Assembly: GCF_000143415.4 (NCBI RefSeq)
Contig: NW_003314283.1
Coordinates: forward strand, 1,718,272 to 1,782,271
DNA length: 64,000 nucleotides
DNA from: Selaginella moellendorffii
Lineage: Eukaryota; Streptophyta; Lycopodiopsida; Selaginellales; Selaginellaceae
Reading direction: 5' to 3'
The translations under genes were made by a program, and so were the position numbers. Each line of letters starts with the position of its first letter. Position 1 is the stretch's first letter. Below are positions 52,171 through 63,300 of the stretch, one piece after another. The notes under the pieces were generated by a model. The model was not told the origin of the DNA and did not search any database. It saw only the letters and a program-made list of their open reading frames with translations.

Positions 52171-54984
52171 ATTTAATGTCACGCCTCAAAAGTTTTTGCT
52201 TCTAACCACCAAAAGTCTGCGTACTAGATTTCTTGGGATAATTTGATCCAAGACAGTCCACAAAAGAAGAAAAAAAGCTTATGCATTCACAAGTTAATGG
52301 CTGAGACATGCAAACTCTTTTTGATGGAGGTGCCACTGGAAGATCCTTTTCATGTGAAATTTTATATTGATGCATGAGAGTACAATCCAAAGATCTTGAT
52401 CTGGATCCAAATAGCATCAACCTCCAAGATCTAGATCCAAATGCCCATCACCATCATTGATGCTCCCTTTTGAATTATTTTCAAACTGTCTTATTTCTTT
52501 TAAATGTCCTGTTGTAGTTTTTTAAGGTAATTCTAACTTTTTATAAGTTCTCAAAAATAAGGATTAGTTGTCCCATTTATGGTAATAAATATATGATTGC
52601 GCATGGGAGCATTATATAGTTTTACATGTCCGGATTTATATTTTTTGTTTTGAGTTGCATGCAAAACAATTGTCGTAATTGAAATGTGATTGTGTATAAT
52701 ATTTTTGTCATGGGGTATGCATACATGCCACATAGGCATCATGCCAAATCATCCCTACATCATATTTATAAATCTAGTGAGGATTTCTTTCTCATTCTTG
52801 TAAGTGTAGATTTGTGATATATTGATTGTGGAGCACTTGGACCAAGTGCAAAGGCTGAATGGCATAGATGTCATTTATAGGGTTAATATATCCTTAAGTC
52901 AGGAATATGATTTATGGAAGTTGTGAGTAAGACACCTCAAAGTGGTAAAAAATGTGATTAAGTGACTAAAGTAGAATGGAAAAATTAGTTGTTTACATGT
53001 TTGTCACATTGCAAATCAGTCTTTTTTTTTGGATTTTTAGTTCTTGGATTAAACTTAATGGTTATTGCAGTGATTGTGTTATAGTACAACACTTTCACGT
53101 AAGTAAGGAACTGATTTAAACTTATTCCTCTCCAATGCATGTGCATTTTTCATTCTAGATTCTTCTTTCCATGGCTGAGGAACCTATAGTTTTAACAACA
53201 TGCACTTGGGTACATAGTTACAATGTAGCAATTTACTAATTTTCTGGGCCCAAAGACTTATATCATCTCACTGATGTAGACATATGTCCAAGTGAGCCCC
53301 CAACTGGTATGTTTTGAATTTTGAGATACATAGTTATTCATCTCATTTTTTTTGCAGAGTGTCAGGAATTAAGGCATTGCTATGCTAAGTAAGGATAGCG
53401 GGATGGTAGAGTTTGCATGCTGGGATACTAGTATGTTTATGCATTTTTTATATATCTCCATATATTTATGCTTTTGTGTGTTTTATTTTTCTTTCCAATA
53501 AAAAGATTCATGCTCTATTAAATTGGGTGCCAGGAATTCTCAGGCATACCTTGGCAGCAGTACTTGGTGAGGTGCAAGGTCAAGATTGGAGACATGTCAT
53601 CTTCTTTTCTCTTGACATAGCAAGCAGATGTGTGGCATGTGGGGGGTTGTTTTATGCAACCCCCTTCCATTGCAAGTCATGGAGCCAATAGCACAAGTGA
53701 AGGATGATGCTATAGAGGAAGGTGAAGAGTGAGTGGTAGAAGAGCATCCCACTGCCATGGAGATTGTAGAAGAAGCGATGCTGGATCTCAAGAATGCAAA
53801 GGAAACAACTCTGCAAGTGCAAGATGTCACACCAAATGGAGTTTATATCACTACAGATGGTGTGATAATCATCTATGACATGTAAGTTTTGCATTGAATA
53901 CTAGTAGATATCCTTTGCTTCTTTTTACTGTTGCAAACCCTCTAATACAATTTTACAATGCACAGCATAAGGTGGTGGATAAATGTGAGTTTATGGTTGA
54001 ATATGAGATTGGTAACAAATGTGAGGTGGTGGCCTCCTCATAATGTTATGGAGGAAGACATTTTATGCAAGCACAAGGTGATGGTGGAGGAGGCCCCATG
54101 TGGCATGGTGGTGGAAGAGGCCCTTGAGCCTCCTTGTGGACACCCAAGCTCACATGTGCATGCTTCATGTGACGAGGTATGTTGGATATTTCACATGAGG
54201 TAAACAACAAGGCTTTAGTTGAGGCTCCCCCAGTGCTCCACATGATAAGGAGGATGCTCTAGTTAGCAAGGTGAATGCTCTTTACTATGTAGTGGTTACA
54301 AGCGAGGAGGTGGAAGTGCCATGTGATAGTCATGAGGTGGAGGCTCCATGTGACTTACTGGTTCCAAGTGAGGAGGTGGAGGTTCCATGCAAGCCTCCTT
54401 GCGAGCATGAGGATCTATGAAAGCTTGCTTATGAGTAAGAATCTAAGAAAAAAAGGACTTAGGCAAACCAAGTTACCACTTTGGTTCAGCCTCTAGCATA
54501 ATTACCACCTTATTTATGTGACCTTCAGCAGCAGCAGCATGTCCACCATTTCCACCACCAAGATCTTCCCCACCACCTATGGCACCAAATGCCTCATTTT
54601 TGCCACCAAGATCTTCCCCACCACCTATGGCATTAGGTACCTCATTTCCACCACCACCACCAGCTTCTCCTATGCTATAAATAGGTTTTGCATTTGAAAC
54701 CATTTGGCTCTTGCATGCTGACACCTGGATCAGGATCAACAAATGCTTGGATCTAGACACCACTACTCCCACCATAGTCTTCCTCTGAAGCAGCTTCTTG
54801 AACTTGTGAAGTGTCCCTAGTGAATCTAACACAACAATCTAGTCATTTTCCTAGAGAACGGGTCCATTGAGGTTGACTGGCATGCTTCTTTTGTTGTGGC
54901 ATGATTTATATGTCTGCATAAAAAGAACAAAAACTTAGGTAAACATTAAAAAACGTTTTGAAGAAAAATAGGAGTGATTTCCTT
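52171..54984. other. AT-rich repeat DNA, no supported gene
   Basis: AT-rich DNA with scattered short frames. It contains an LTR fragment (52830-52998), a degenerate GAGGTGGAGG-(C/T)-TCCATG repeat at about 54065-54420, and a short direct duplication of CCACCAAGATCTTCCCCACC at 54556-54640. No gene could be supported. Confidence 0.5.
52830..52998 (-). repeat. LTR terminal fragment
   Basis: Aligns with 56934-57099, the start of the solo LTR: shared GAGCACTTGGA-CAAGTGCAAAGG, GATTTATGGA-GTTGTGAGT and AAGTGACTAAAGTAGAATGG, ending TTTACA. The rest of the LTR is missing. Confidence 0.8.
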
Positions 54985-55330
54985 GGTGTTGGGAAGATTG
55001 GTTTGCTGCCGAACCAATCTTCCAGTACCAAGGGAACAAAAAAAAGAAAGAAAAGGAGTAGCCCTTTTTATGGTGGGAAAATCAATTTATTGTCAAACCA
55101 ATCTTCCAGCACCAAGAGAAAAAAAGAAAAAAAAGAAAAGGAGTAGCTGCATTCCTTCTAATGTTTTGAGGAACTACTTGACAGTGGTTTGCGAAGATAG
55201 AATGCGATCGAGAGAATATTGGGAAGATTGGTTTGTCACTAAAACGATCTTAAGGGAACAACAAGAAAAAAGAAAAAAACCTAAAATTTGATGAAGATCA
55301 GTTTGTTACCAAATTGATCATTCTAGTCGT
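54985..55330. repeat. Tandem hairpin-bearing repeats (about four units)
   Basis: Each unit has a GAAGATTGGTTTG arm and a facing CAAACCAATCTTC arm. The first unit (about 54990-55022) has a perfect 12-bp stem around a 9-nt loop. The second has one decayed arm, and the third and fourth are shorter and mismatched. A-rich linkers (AAAAAGAAAGAAAAGGAGTAG) repeat between the first two units. Confidence 0.7.
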
Positions 55331-55408
55331 GAGATGCAAGTTGCTGGTGACCTAGAAGCAAGAGATGGGGAGATGGAAAAGTAGCACATAGGGAGATTGA
55401 GAGGTATA

Positions 55409-57099
55409 TGTGAGACACAAATCCCTAAGCCCCAAAGTGGAGCCGAAAGGGTGCCACGTGGTAGTGGCCGAAGCAAAAGCCAAACGAACGTAACACGTTT
55501 GGACCAAAAGGCTCCGACTTGAGAGGTTGAGAGTGGGAGTGGAACTCCCAACGGAGTGCTCAAGGAACGAGCATGAAGCGAGCAATAAGCGAGACTCCAA
55601 AAAGGGACCCAAAAGGACCAATACATGACACGTGGAAGTGTCCAAGATGGAGTCCGAGATGGACCCGAGGTGGAGTCCGAGATGGAGTCTGAGATGGACC
55701 CAAAGTGGAGTCCGAGATGGACTCAAGATGGAGTCCGAGATGGACTCAAGATGGAGTCCGAGATGGAGTCCGAGATGGACCCAAAGTGGAGTCCGAGATG
55801 GACTCAAGATGGAGTCCGAGATGGAGTTCGAGATGGAGTCCGAGATGGAGTCCGAGATGGACCAGAGATGGAGTTCGAGATGGAGTCCGAGATGGACCTG
55901 AGATGGAGTCCGAGATGGAACCCGAGATGGAGTCCGAGATGGAACCAAGAGTGAGACTGAGACCGAGACCGAGATCGAGTCCGAGTCCGAAACCGGGGCT
56001 GAGACCGAGTCCGAGTCCGAGTTCGAGTCTGAATCCGAGTCCGATTACTAATACAGGCAAGCCCAAAGCAATCGTCCCCCAACCGGGTGGGGGGGGGGGG
56101 GGGCTGGGGGCTACGGGGGGTTCCAAAAGTATAATAGGGAATAGGGAGAGTGTGGGGTTGGAGCCCAGTGGAGCCAGTTTGGCCAAGAAGGGCCAGTTTG
56201 GCCTAGGAAAGGCCAGTTTGGCCCAGGAAGGCCATACCCAGTGTTGGGTGATGAACTGACCATTGGGAAGTCTAAGACTGGAGTGAATACGGACCGACAA
56301 GCGGGGTAGCTTGGTGAAGTGTTCAAGAGCCGGCTCTAATTCCCCCGGGAGATCGACTGTCTGATGCTCCTAGTCCAAGTGTGGGTGGCACTACCTACTT
56401 AGATACCTAGTGTGGCTCAACGGAACCTTGCTCTAAGCCCATGGCTAGAGCACCCAAAGGCAAAAGGCGGGGAGAGTACCCATGAGGCCCGCGTAGGGCC
56501 ACGGTGTTCTGAAATGTTGTCCCAAAGGCCCAGACTGTGGAAAGGAAGAGGAGTAGTCCTCTGGTGTAGTGACCAAGGATACAGTCGAGTGGTGAGGAAG
56601 TCCTAGAGGACCGTGGGACTTAGTGGTTGGGCCTGTGGGCCTCGATCCAGTGGCAATGTTGGCGAACACGGCCATGGGCAGAAAGGGACTTGGTGAAGAC
56701 CGGAAAAGGGATATTGGGAAGGCTATTCCCCATGTCTATGGGCATCCTAAGGATGCTAAGGAGTGGATCAGGAATGATCACTCATGGACGGATGGCCTAG
56801 TCCTTGAGAGATGGGTCTGTGATGCAGGTGGTGTTAGACCACCGGTGTGACCAAGGTAAAGGGGCATGGCCTTAGCATAACGGGATGATATGTCAGTGGT
56901 ACCTTGGGGTGTCGGTCATGGGATTGGACACGTAGAGCACTTGGATCAAGTGCAAAGGTTGAGTGGCGGGGACGCCATTCTCGGGGCTAGTAAGCCCAAG
57001 TCTAAAATAGGATTTATGGAGGTTGTGAGTGAGACTCCTCCAAGTGGTTGGAGGTGTGGTTAAGTGACTAAAGTAGAATGGAAAATTTAGTCGCTTACA
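55409..57099 (-). repeat. Solo LTR, 1691 bp, with GTATA target duplication
   Basis: GTATA occurs at 55404-55408 and again at 57100-57104. The element between them begins TGTGAGACAC and ends CGCTTACA on the plus strand, so it is TG...CA. On the minus strand it starts TGTAAGCGACTAAATTTTCC, close to the TGTAAGCCACAAATTTTTCC start of the chromovirus LTR, and shares the CTCGGACTC-type array and the GGTTCCAAAAGTATA block. No internal region is attached. The truncated copy at 10160-10725 is the same family. Confidence 0.85.
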
Positions 57100-57164
57100 G
57101 TATACATTGATTGAGGAGTGTCTTTCTAGTGTCCTGAAGAGCATCTAGCGTCTTGATTGATGTA

Positions 57165-57400
57165 GTGCATGTGGTTTTTACCCTTTATTCTATGGTGATT
57201 TACCATAGGATAACCACAGAATGGAACCTAAATCATCTATATGCCAGATGTCGCATGCCACATATCACATGCCACGTGTCCAAAGGATAGTGGTGTGGAA
57301 CCTGAGTTTCAGGGCCTTGGGCCACTGAATAAAGGAACGGTGCCAAACTCCCAAACATGGAGCCGAGAAGTGATGGCATTGGAGCATAGAACAACTCCCG
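57165..57400. repeat. Dispersed repeat C, copy 2
   Basis: Counterpart of 18820-19045 in the same orientation, better preserved. It runs up to the assembly gap. Confidence 0.65.
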
Positions 57401-57434
57401 AGCATAGAGCCCAAGGAGCAAAGGGACAGGAGTN

Positions 57435-57780
57435 NNNNNNNNNNNNNNNNNNNNNNNNNNNNNNNNNNNNNNNNNNNNNNNNNNNNNNNNNNNNNNNNNN
57501 NNNNNNNNNNNNNNNNNNNNNNNNNNNNNNNNNNNNNNNNNNNNNNNNNNNNNNNNNNNNNNNNNNNNNNNNNNNNNNNNNNNNNNNNNNNNNNNNNNNN
57601 NNNNNNNNNNNNNNNNNNNNNNNNNNNNNNNNNNNNNNNNNNNNNNNNNNNNNNNNNNNNNNNNNNNNNNNNNNNNNNNNNNNNNNNNNNNNNNNNNNNN
57701 NNNNNNNNNNNNNNNNNNNNNNNNNNNNNNNNNNNNNNNNNNNNNNNNNNNNNNNNNNNNNNNNNNNNNNNNNNNNNNNN
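57435..57780. other. Assembly gap (346 N)
   Basis: A run of N. Frames crossing it are meaningless. Confidence 0.99.
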
Positions 57781-58360
57781 CTCTGGGACAAGCTTGAAAC
57801 TTACTAAATATGGAATGTCCTTAGATTGTGAATTTGGACATGGGACGAATACCATTGTGTTTAGGACAATCTCTACATTCCGTAAATATGCCAAATGAGC
57901 AAATCTGGACACTTTCCATAAATAGCATTTGAGACCCAAATGAGACTAATACAAAGGGCATAATAGCGAGGTGTTTGGCAGACACGGTAAGCTATCATAT
58001 AACGAATATTGAGGGACTAATCTCAATATCACAGGGGTTCCCAACACTAGCAAGTGCAAGTCAGCAATATATGTTCCTCGTCACCGTGCTAAGTATGCTT
58101 GACTAAATGACAACATAGGATTTCCTTCCTTAGTGCCCTTCTGGTCTAAGTGCACATGTGATGACTAGTTTCTCAACTAGCTTAGGCAGAGACTGATAAT
58201 GGGTCCAGCAATACCGACCTCCTGCCATCATGGCAGTAAGGAAAGAATATCCGAAAGGACTAGCTGATAGGTAACTTTCGATATCCAAAGTCACATTCAC
58301 GACAATTGAGAAGTATATTGAAGCATATTGCGAGATTCAAGTGCTTTTCTCTCACCCTTC
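57781..58360. other. Intergenic, nothing recognised
   Basis: No gene or repeat recognised between the gap and the LTR fragment. Confidence 0.4.
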
Positions 58361-58531
58361 TGTCGGCCACAAATGTTTCCTTTCTAATTTGCCAGCTTAC
58401 TTCGTCTATCCGTCCAACACTGCCTTGGCTTTTGCTAAATTCCCTTGCCAAGGTTCTCGCTTATGGTACCAGCTCTTATTCGGTCCTACTTGGTTTCAAC
58501 TACTTACTGCACGAGCAACGGAGCGTTAGCT
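58361..58531 (-). repeat. Chromovirus LTR terminal fragment
   Basis: Matches the first 155 bases of the LTR at 10798 or 17130: GGCCACAAATGTTTCCTTTC, GCCAGCTTACTTCGTCTATC, CCAAGGTTCTCGCTTATGG and CTGCACGAGCAACGGAGCG, with one small insertion (TTATTCGGTCC). An old relic of the same family. Confidence 0.85.
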
Positions 58532-58823
58532 ATTTAGCAAACCTAGTAGCCCTGAAAGCATGACCAAAATGACACCAAACCTTAGTTGTAAAACCCTAAA
58601 AATTAATAGTCACGATCAATGGTCATGATCAATGGTAATGATTTTCATTCTCTTTAATGGTGATTGCTTCCTAGATTCTAGTGATATGTCAAGTTTTTAA
58701 CCAATACTTTAATTTTGCAAATAGTAGGATATATTTACTGAACAAATCCACTATGAACATAGATTTGACATGTTCTTTCCAAGGATACAATCATTCAATG
58801 CTTTAGATATTAAAATATGTGTG

Positions 58824-59049
58824 ATTGATTGTGAGAGGAATAATACTATTGATATTACTACACACCAAACAACCTTTCTGAGCTTGACTCTCTCTCACTT
58901 ATCACAAAAAAATGAAACTCTCTTGAAGGGAAGATAGTATGGATATGAGAGGGAGAACAAACTATCAACCCTATAACTCTTGTGATTAATCGGCAACTCT
59001 TGTTTATAACCCCATTCATTTCAACAATATTATTCCTCTCATAATCAAT
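58824..59049. mobile_element. Foldback (MITE-like) element, 226 bp
   Basis: The 29 bases at 58824-58852 (ATTGATTGTGAGAGGAATAA...) match the reverse complement of 59021-59049 at 26 of 29 positions. The inner part has no coding frame. Length and AT-richness suit a MITE, but no target duplication was seen. Confidence 0.5.
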
Positions 59050-60230
59050 TATATAATTAATATGGGTGGCTCTTTAAAATTGTCATATATCTCTAGATTC
59101 TAAACTGTTGTATGTTTTGTTAAAATAATTAACTTGTCTTTTGCAAGGACATAACTAATTAAAGCTTGCAATATAGAATAATATCTTTGTTCTTTCTTGT
59201 CATTTTCTCCCCAAAGTTTTTCTAAGTGCTCTAGCAAGAAGAAAATATGAGAGAATTTTACTTGAAGTTTGATCAAGAGCCTCCAATTGTTTTCTCTAAG
59301 AGTGTTATAGGAAAGAGTTTCCTCTACAAAAGATTCAAATTGAAACCAAGATCAGTTAGTTTGGAGAATGTATATTGCAATAAAGGTAATCAGATAGAAA
59401 AATCCATTCTTCTTGACAGTGGATAGTGGTGTGGGAAAGAATGAGATTCATTGAGATCTTGATAGATGTACATGTCAGAAGATTCTAGTTACAAGATCTC
59501 CAAAGCGAGGAGAGGAGAGTGCATCAATTTCATAGCTAACTATGCAAAGAGTGAAGGATGAGGTTGTTATTCTTTCCAATGATGACAATGAAGAAGATGA
59601 GCTTCCCGACATAACTTCCCAAATAAGGAGATGCGTTCCTTTTGGACTAGTTTTGAAGCAGTGGATAAGGCATTTTGGCAGTTTTGATCATTACAAATGG
59701 AATTGAAGGAGTTTGAGTACATGAGAGGTAAAGAGCTTCTATTTTCCTATAATGGGAATATATTCTTTGAATTTCCACTTGCTAGTTCGTCAAGTAGGAA
59801 GAGGGGCATGGAGACATGTCTTGATCCACATAATTAGTGCAGGGAAGCTCTATTTTGTTAAAGTGGGAATTGTCATTATCCCACTTGTAAAATAAGGTTT
59901 CCAAACCTTTATATAATATATAAATATAACAAAATTCAACTGCATTGAGGCACATGCCATTTTATTTTAAACAAGGAAATGTCTACTCAATCACTTCTCC
60001 TCCCCCTGCCATTGCTTCACCTCTCTCTTCTCCTTGTCATCGTCGTCCAATTTCTTTCCATCCTTTTAATATTGGCTCAGTTGCTCCGAGTCTAGGTAGA
60101 GCCCAAGTCCCCATTCAATCTTTACTTTCCCCTTATTAATAAAACAACTTCGTAGACTTCCAATAACATGCTGTAACACTTCTAGTATAATGCAAATCCT
60201 CTCAAAGAATTGTCTTTTAATATTAATACA
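59050..60230. other. AT-rich intergenic DNA
   Basis: No supported gene. Short charged frames near 59500-59830 have no recognised domain. A half copy of the palindrome (CACATGCCAT) is at about 59953. Confidence 0.4.
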
Positions 60231-60252
60231 ATGGCATGGAACCCCATGCCAT
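60231..60252. repeat. 22-bp palindrome, copy 1 (3' flank)
   Basis: ATGGCATGG, four loop bases, CCATGCCAT: a perfect 9-bp stem, 56 bp beyond the stop of the composite gene. Confidence 0.8.
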
Positions 60253-60307
60253 AATAAGTTACATTTTTAAATAAATACATGCCATCTCAGACTGTTATTT
60301 TTTGCCT

Positions 60308-63300
60308 TCAACGCCTATACAATAATCTTGGAATTTCATCACTCTCCACACTATCAGGATTTAAACCCAATAGTAATGCCATCTCTTCTCTAATACGTCC
60401 ACGCTCATGTTCAGTGGTCGAAGAACCCATCCGGTTGAGCAGATTATGGAGATGCAGATAGTGCTTGGCTAGACAATATACATGCCATAAATGATGACTG
60501 GTGTCTGTCCGATCAAATGGCTTTTGATATACCGTTCCATCTGCCATTTGGTTGATTTCTGCAGCCACCTCCTGGACTGGCCGGTTCTCTATCACCATCG
60601 CTCCAAGCCGTTTTGCAAGGTCCCCCAGAACATATGGTTTCTTCTCCCTAGTTTCCATACTGCAAGAGATGGGGTGCACTGCATATGTGTGCGTGTTCGC
60701 TGCAGTTTTAATCGGCGAGTCATCGATGATGAGGATTTCACTTGACCTAACAGTCCGGTTCATCACTACAGCCTCTGGCTTGACGAAGATGGGCTTGCTA
60801 CCCCTTACATGGACCATAGTCAAGCAATCCTCCTGCGTTAGGAGAAAGTCAAATGGTAATATTACTCGCGTTTGATCGTGCATCATCTGTAGCAACGTTA
60901 ATGCATTGTGGCGCATCATGGATGTCCAAACTCCCAATTGCAAATTGAACCCGGCCCTCTGTTTTAAGTGTCGCATGGTCATTATTGGATCCCGCAGTTT
61001 CTCCCGTGTGATTAATGTGAATCTGTCTCTTTTGACCAACTTGCGACCGCAGGCTTTGGAGGGTGCAGTGACATTCGAGGACGAGCCACGCTCATGGGAG
61101 AAAAGGACACCGTTCAGATCAAAAACGATACAGTACTTTCGCCGTGACTCTGAAATGAAATGCATCAGCATAAAAAATGGTACAAGTCAATTTTACCATC
61201 TACAATATTAGCGAATGGTGCTCCCGATGGTCGTTCAGAGGGTTTTGGTCGAGGAAACGTGAAGGGCGGAAATACTCTCCTCTGCAATGTGGGGTCAATT
61301 GCATCCGATGGCATGTGGGCACATGCCATTTCAGCTGTAGACTCTAGTACAACTGGCTCAACAGTGGCATGGGGTGGTTCCGATGGCGTGTGATCACACG
61401 CCATTTCAGCTCGTGCCTCCGTTGGCAAAGTGGACATGACCGAACAGGCAGCAGGGGTGGTGTAGGGAGGTTCCAACGGCGCGTAGTCAGACGATTGGGC
61501 ACACGTTGAGTCCGTTGGAAATGAGGATACGACCGGCTCGGCGGCTGGGGCGGCTTCATGCGGGTCCAATGGCGCCTGGTCACCGTTAGTTGGATACATG
61601 GACAAGATTGACTCAGTGGTATGGGCAGCATCAAGTGGAGCGTGGTCAGCTTGCTTGGCGTTGATATGGATAGTAGCCTCCACCAGCTCTAATGACTCTT
61701 GCAGGCAAGTAGAGTCCACTGGCGGATCCATATGCATGTCCAAATATCTCCCTTCGATTGAGATGGTATCCTCCCTACTGGCTACTAAAAAAAAACTCAT
61801 TAGCACATTGAATCGACTATACTGTATTTACCATCAACTGCTATTGAGGAACTAGGACCGATATCACTTGGGCGCACTGTTGATTTTGAAGGATTGGACA
61901 TATGTTTCGACCCTTGCTTGGCACTATCCTTCCTCGACACTAAAGGCTAGAGTTTGTATCTTAATTCAACTGAATAATCTCTACTTACCATTTCTTCTGC
62001 GACCTACATGGACAATGTTAGAAATGGTAAAAGGTTAGGAATGGATGTACTATTATTTACCTGATGGTTTGTCTTGTATGACCTTCCTCCGCTGCTCTTT
62101 GGCCACCTCAGGCTGGCCATCGTCGTCATCATCGTCGTCGTCGTTATTGTGATCGTCACCATTGTGAGGACCATCCAAGTCCTCTTCGTCCTCCTCTTCT
62201 TCGTCCTCCTCTTCTTCGTCCTCCTCTTCTTTGTCCTCCTCTTCGTCCTTCTGCTCTTCCTGCTCATTATCTTTCTCTGGCTCCTCATCCCCCTCCTGCA
62301 TTTCTTCCATAGGCTGTTCAGGCTGGATGGCTTGTTTTTCCAGGACCATCTTGGGAAAATCATCTGGCCGAGTCTCCATCTCAAAATACAATACATCCAT
62401 AGCCTGTTTTAGTGCCTGACCTAGGACCGTATCCTCACCTGACTGTCTTAACATGGTTTCTGCACGTTCTTGCACCCTTCGAAGACGACGAGATGAGAAA
62501 AACGTGGCCCTGACTTGAAAAGCATCCCTCATCCATTGTACATCTCCATTGAGATTGGGGAAGGGGAGTCCGCCATAGGAATCTGAGTCAGGAGGTGGTG
62601 ACTGGCTCCTTTCACTCAGCCCTTGATCTGCAATGAATGGCATGAGCACACACGCCATAACCGCGAGGCATTACCTATCATCTTTTCGTTGCCCTTCTTC
62701 CTTTTCGAATCAAACGCCTCTGATCCCGACGACTGTCCAACGTGCTTTCGCTTTTTATGACCACTGTCAGTTTGAGCTTGGCTGGTGCTTGCCTGTTTTG
62801 CCTTTGAAGAAGTGTCTCCTGCAAGGAATGGCATGAGACCACACGCCATTGCAAATATAATTTGTACCTCCTTTTTTCCTATTGCTTGTCTGTTTGTCCT
62901 TCTTCGACACGCCACCAGTGCGCTTTTCAGTCCTCGTGTTTGAATATTCACAACGATCTATAATCAAAATGGCGTGAGGCCTCATGTGACCTTACCTTGT
63001 GCAGGTTGTGACCTCGGCCTAACATCAGTAGCTGTTAACGCCGTTTCAGCATCTGGGGGTGGCCACGCTCCTGCATACAGAGCTTGTGAGATAACATTTA
63101 AACTTAAAGTGCGTACTCACCAGGTTCGCAGAGAAGATACTGTTTTTCTTTGGCAACTGTAATTATATGCTCCATTGAAGTCACTTCTTCAATGGAGTTT
63201 GTCACCGCAACACACGGGACACCCTTGAGTAGTGCGGCTCGAAAGAATAGTCCACCGCAGTTGTACTCGACAACGCATTTGCCCTTGGAGTCACCCGCTA

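Noticed and set aside
54985-55330. CRISPR-like array
   Set aside because: Units are unequal, self-complementary and A-rich with no uniform spacers, and the genome is a plant.
57241-57939. Frames crossing the N run
   Set aside because: The middle is unknown sequence.
62074-62412. Plus-strand very hydrophobic frame (Val/Leu/Phe runs)
   Set aside because: It is the complement of the Asp/Glu run of the composite gene, not a membrane protein.
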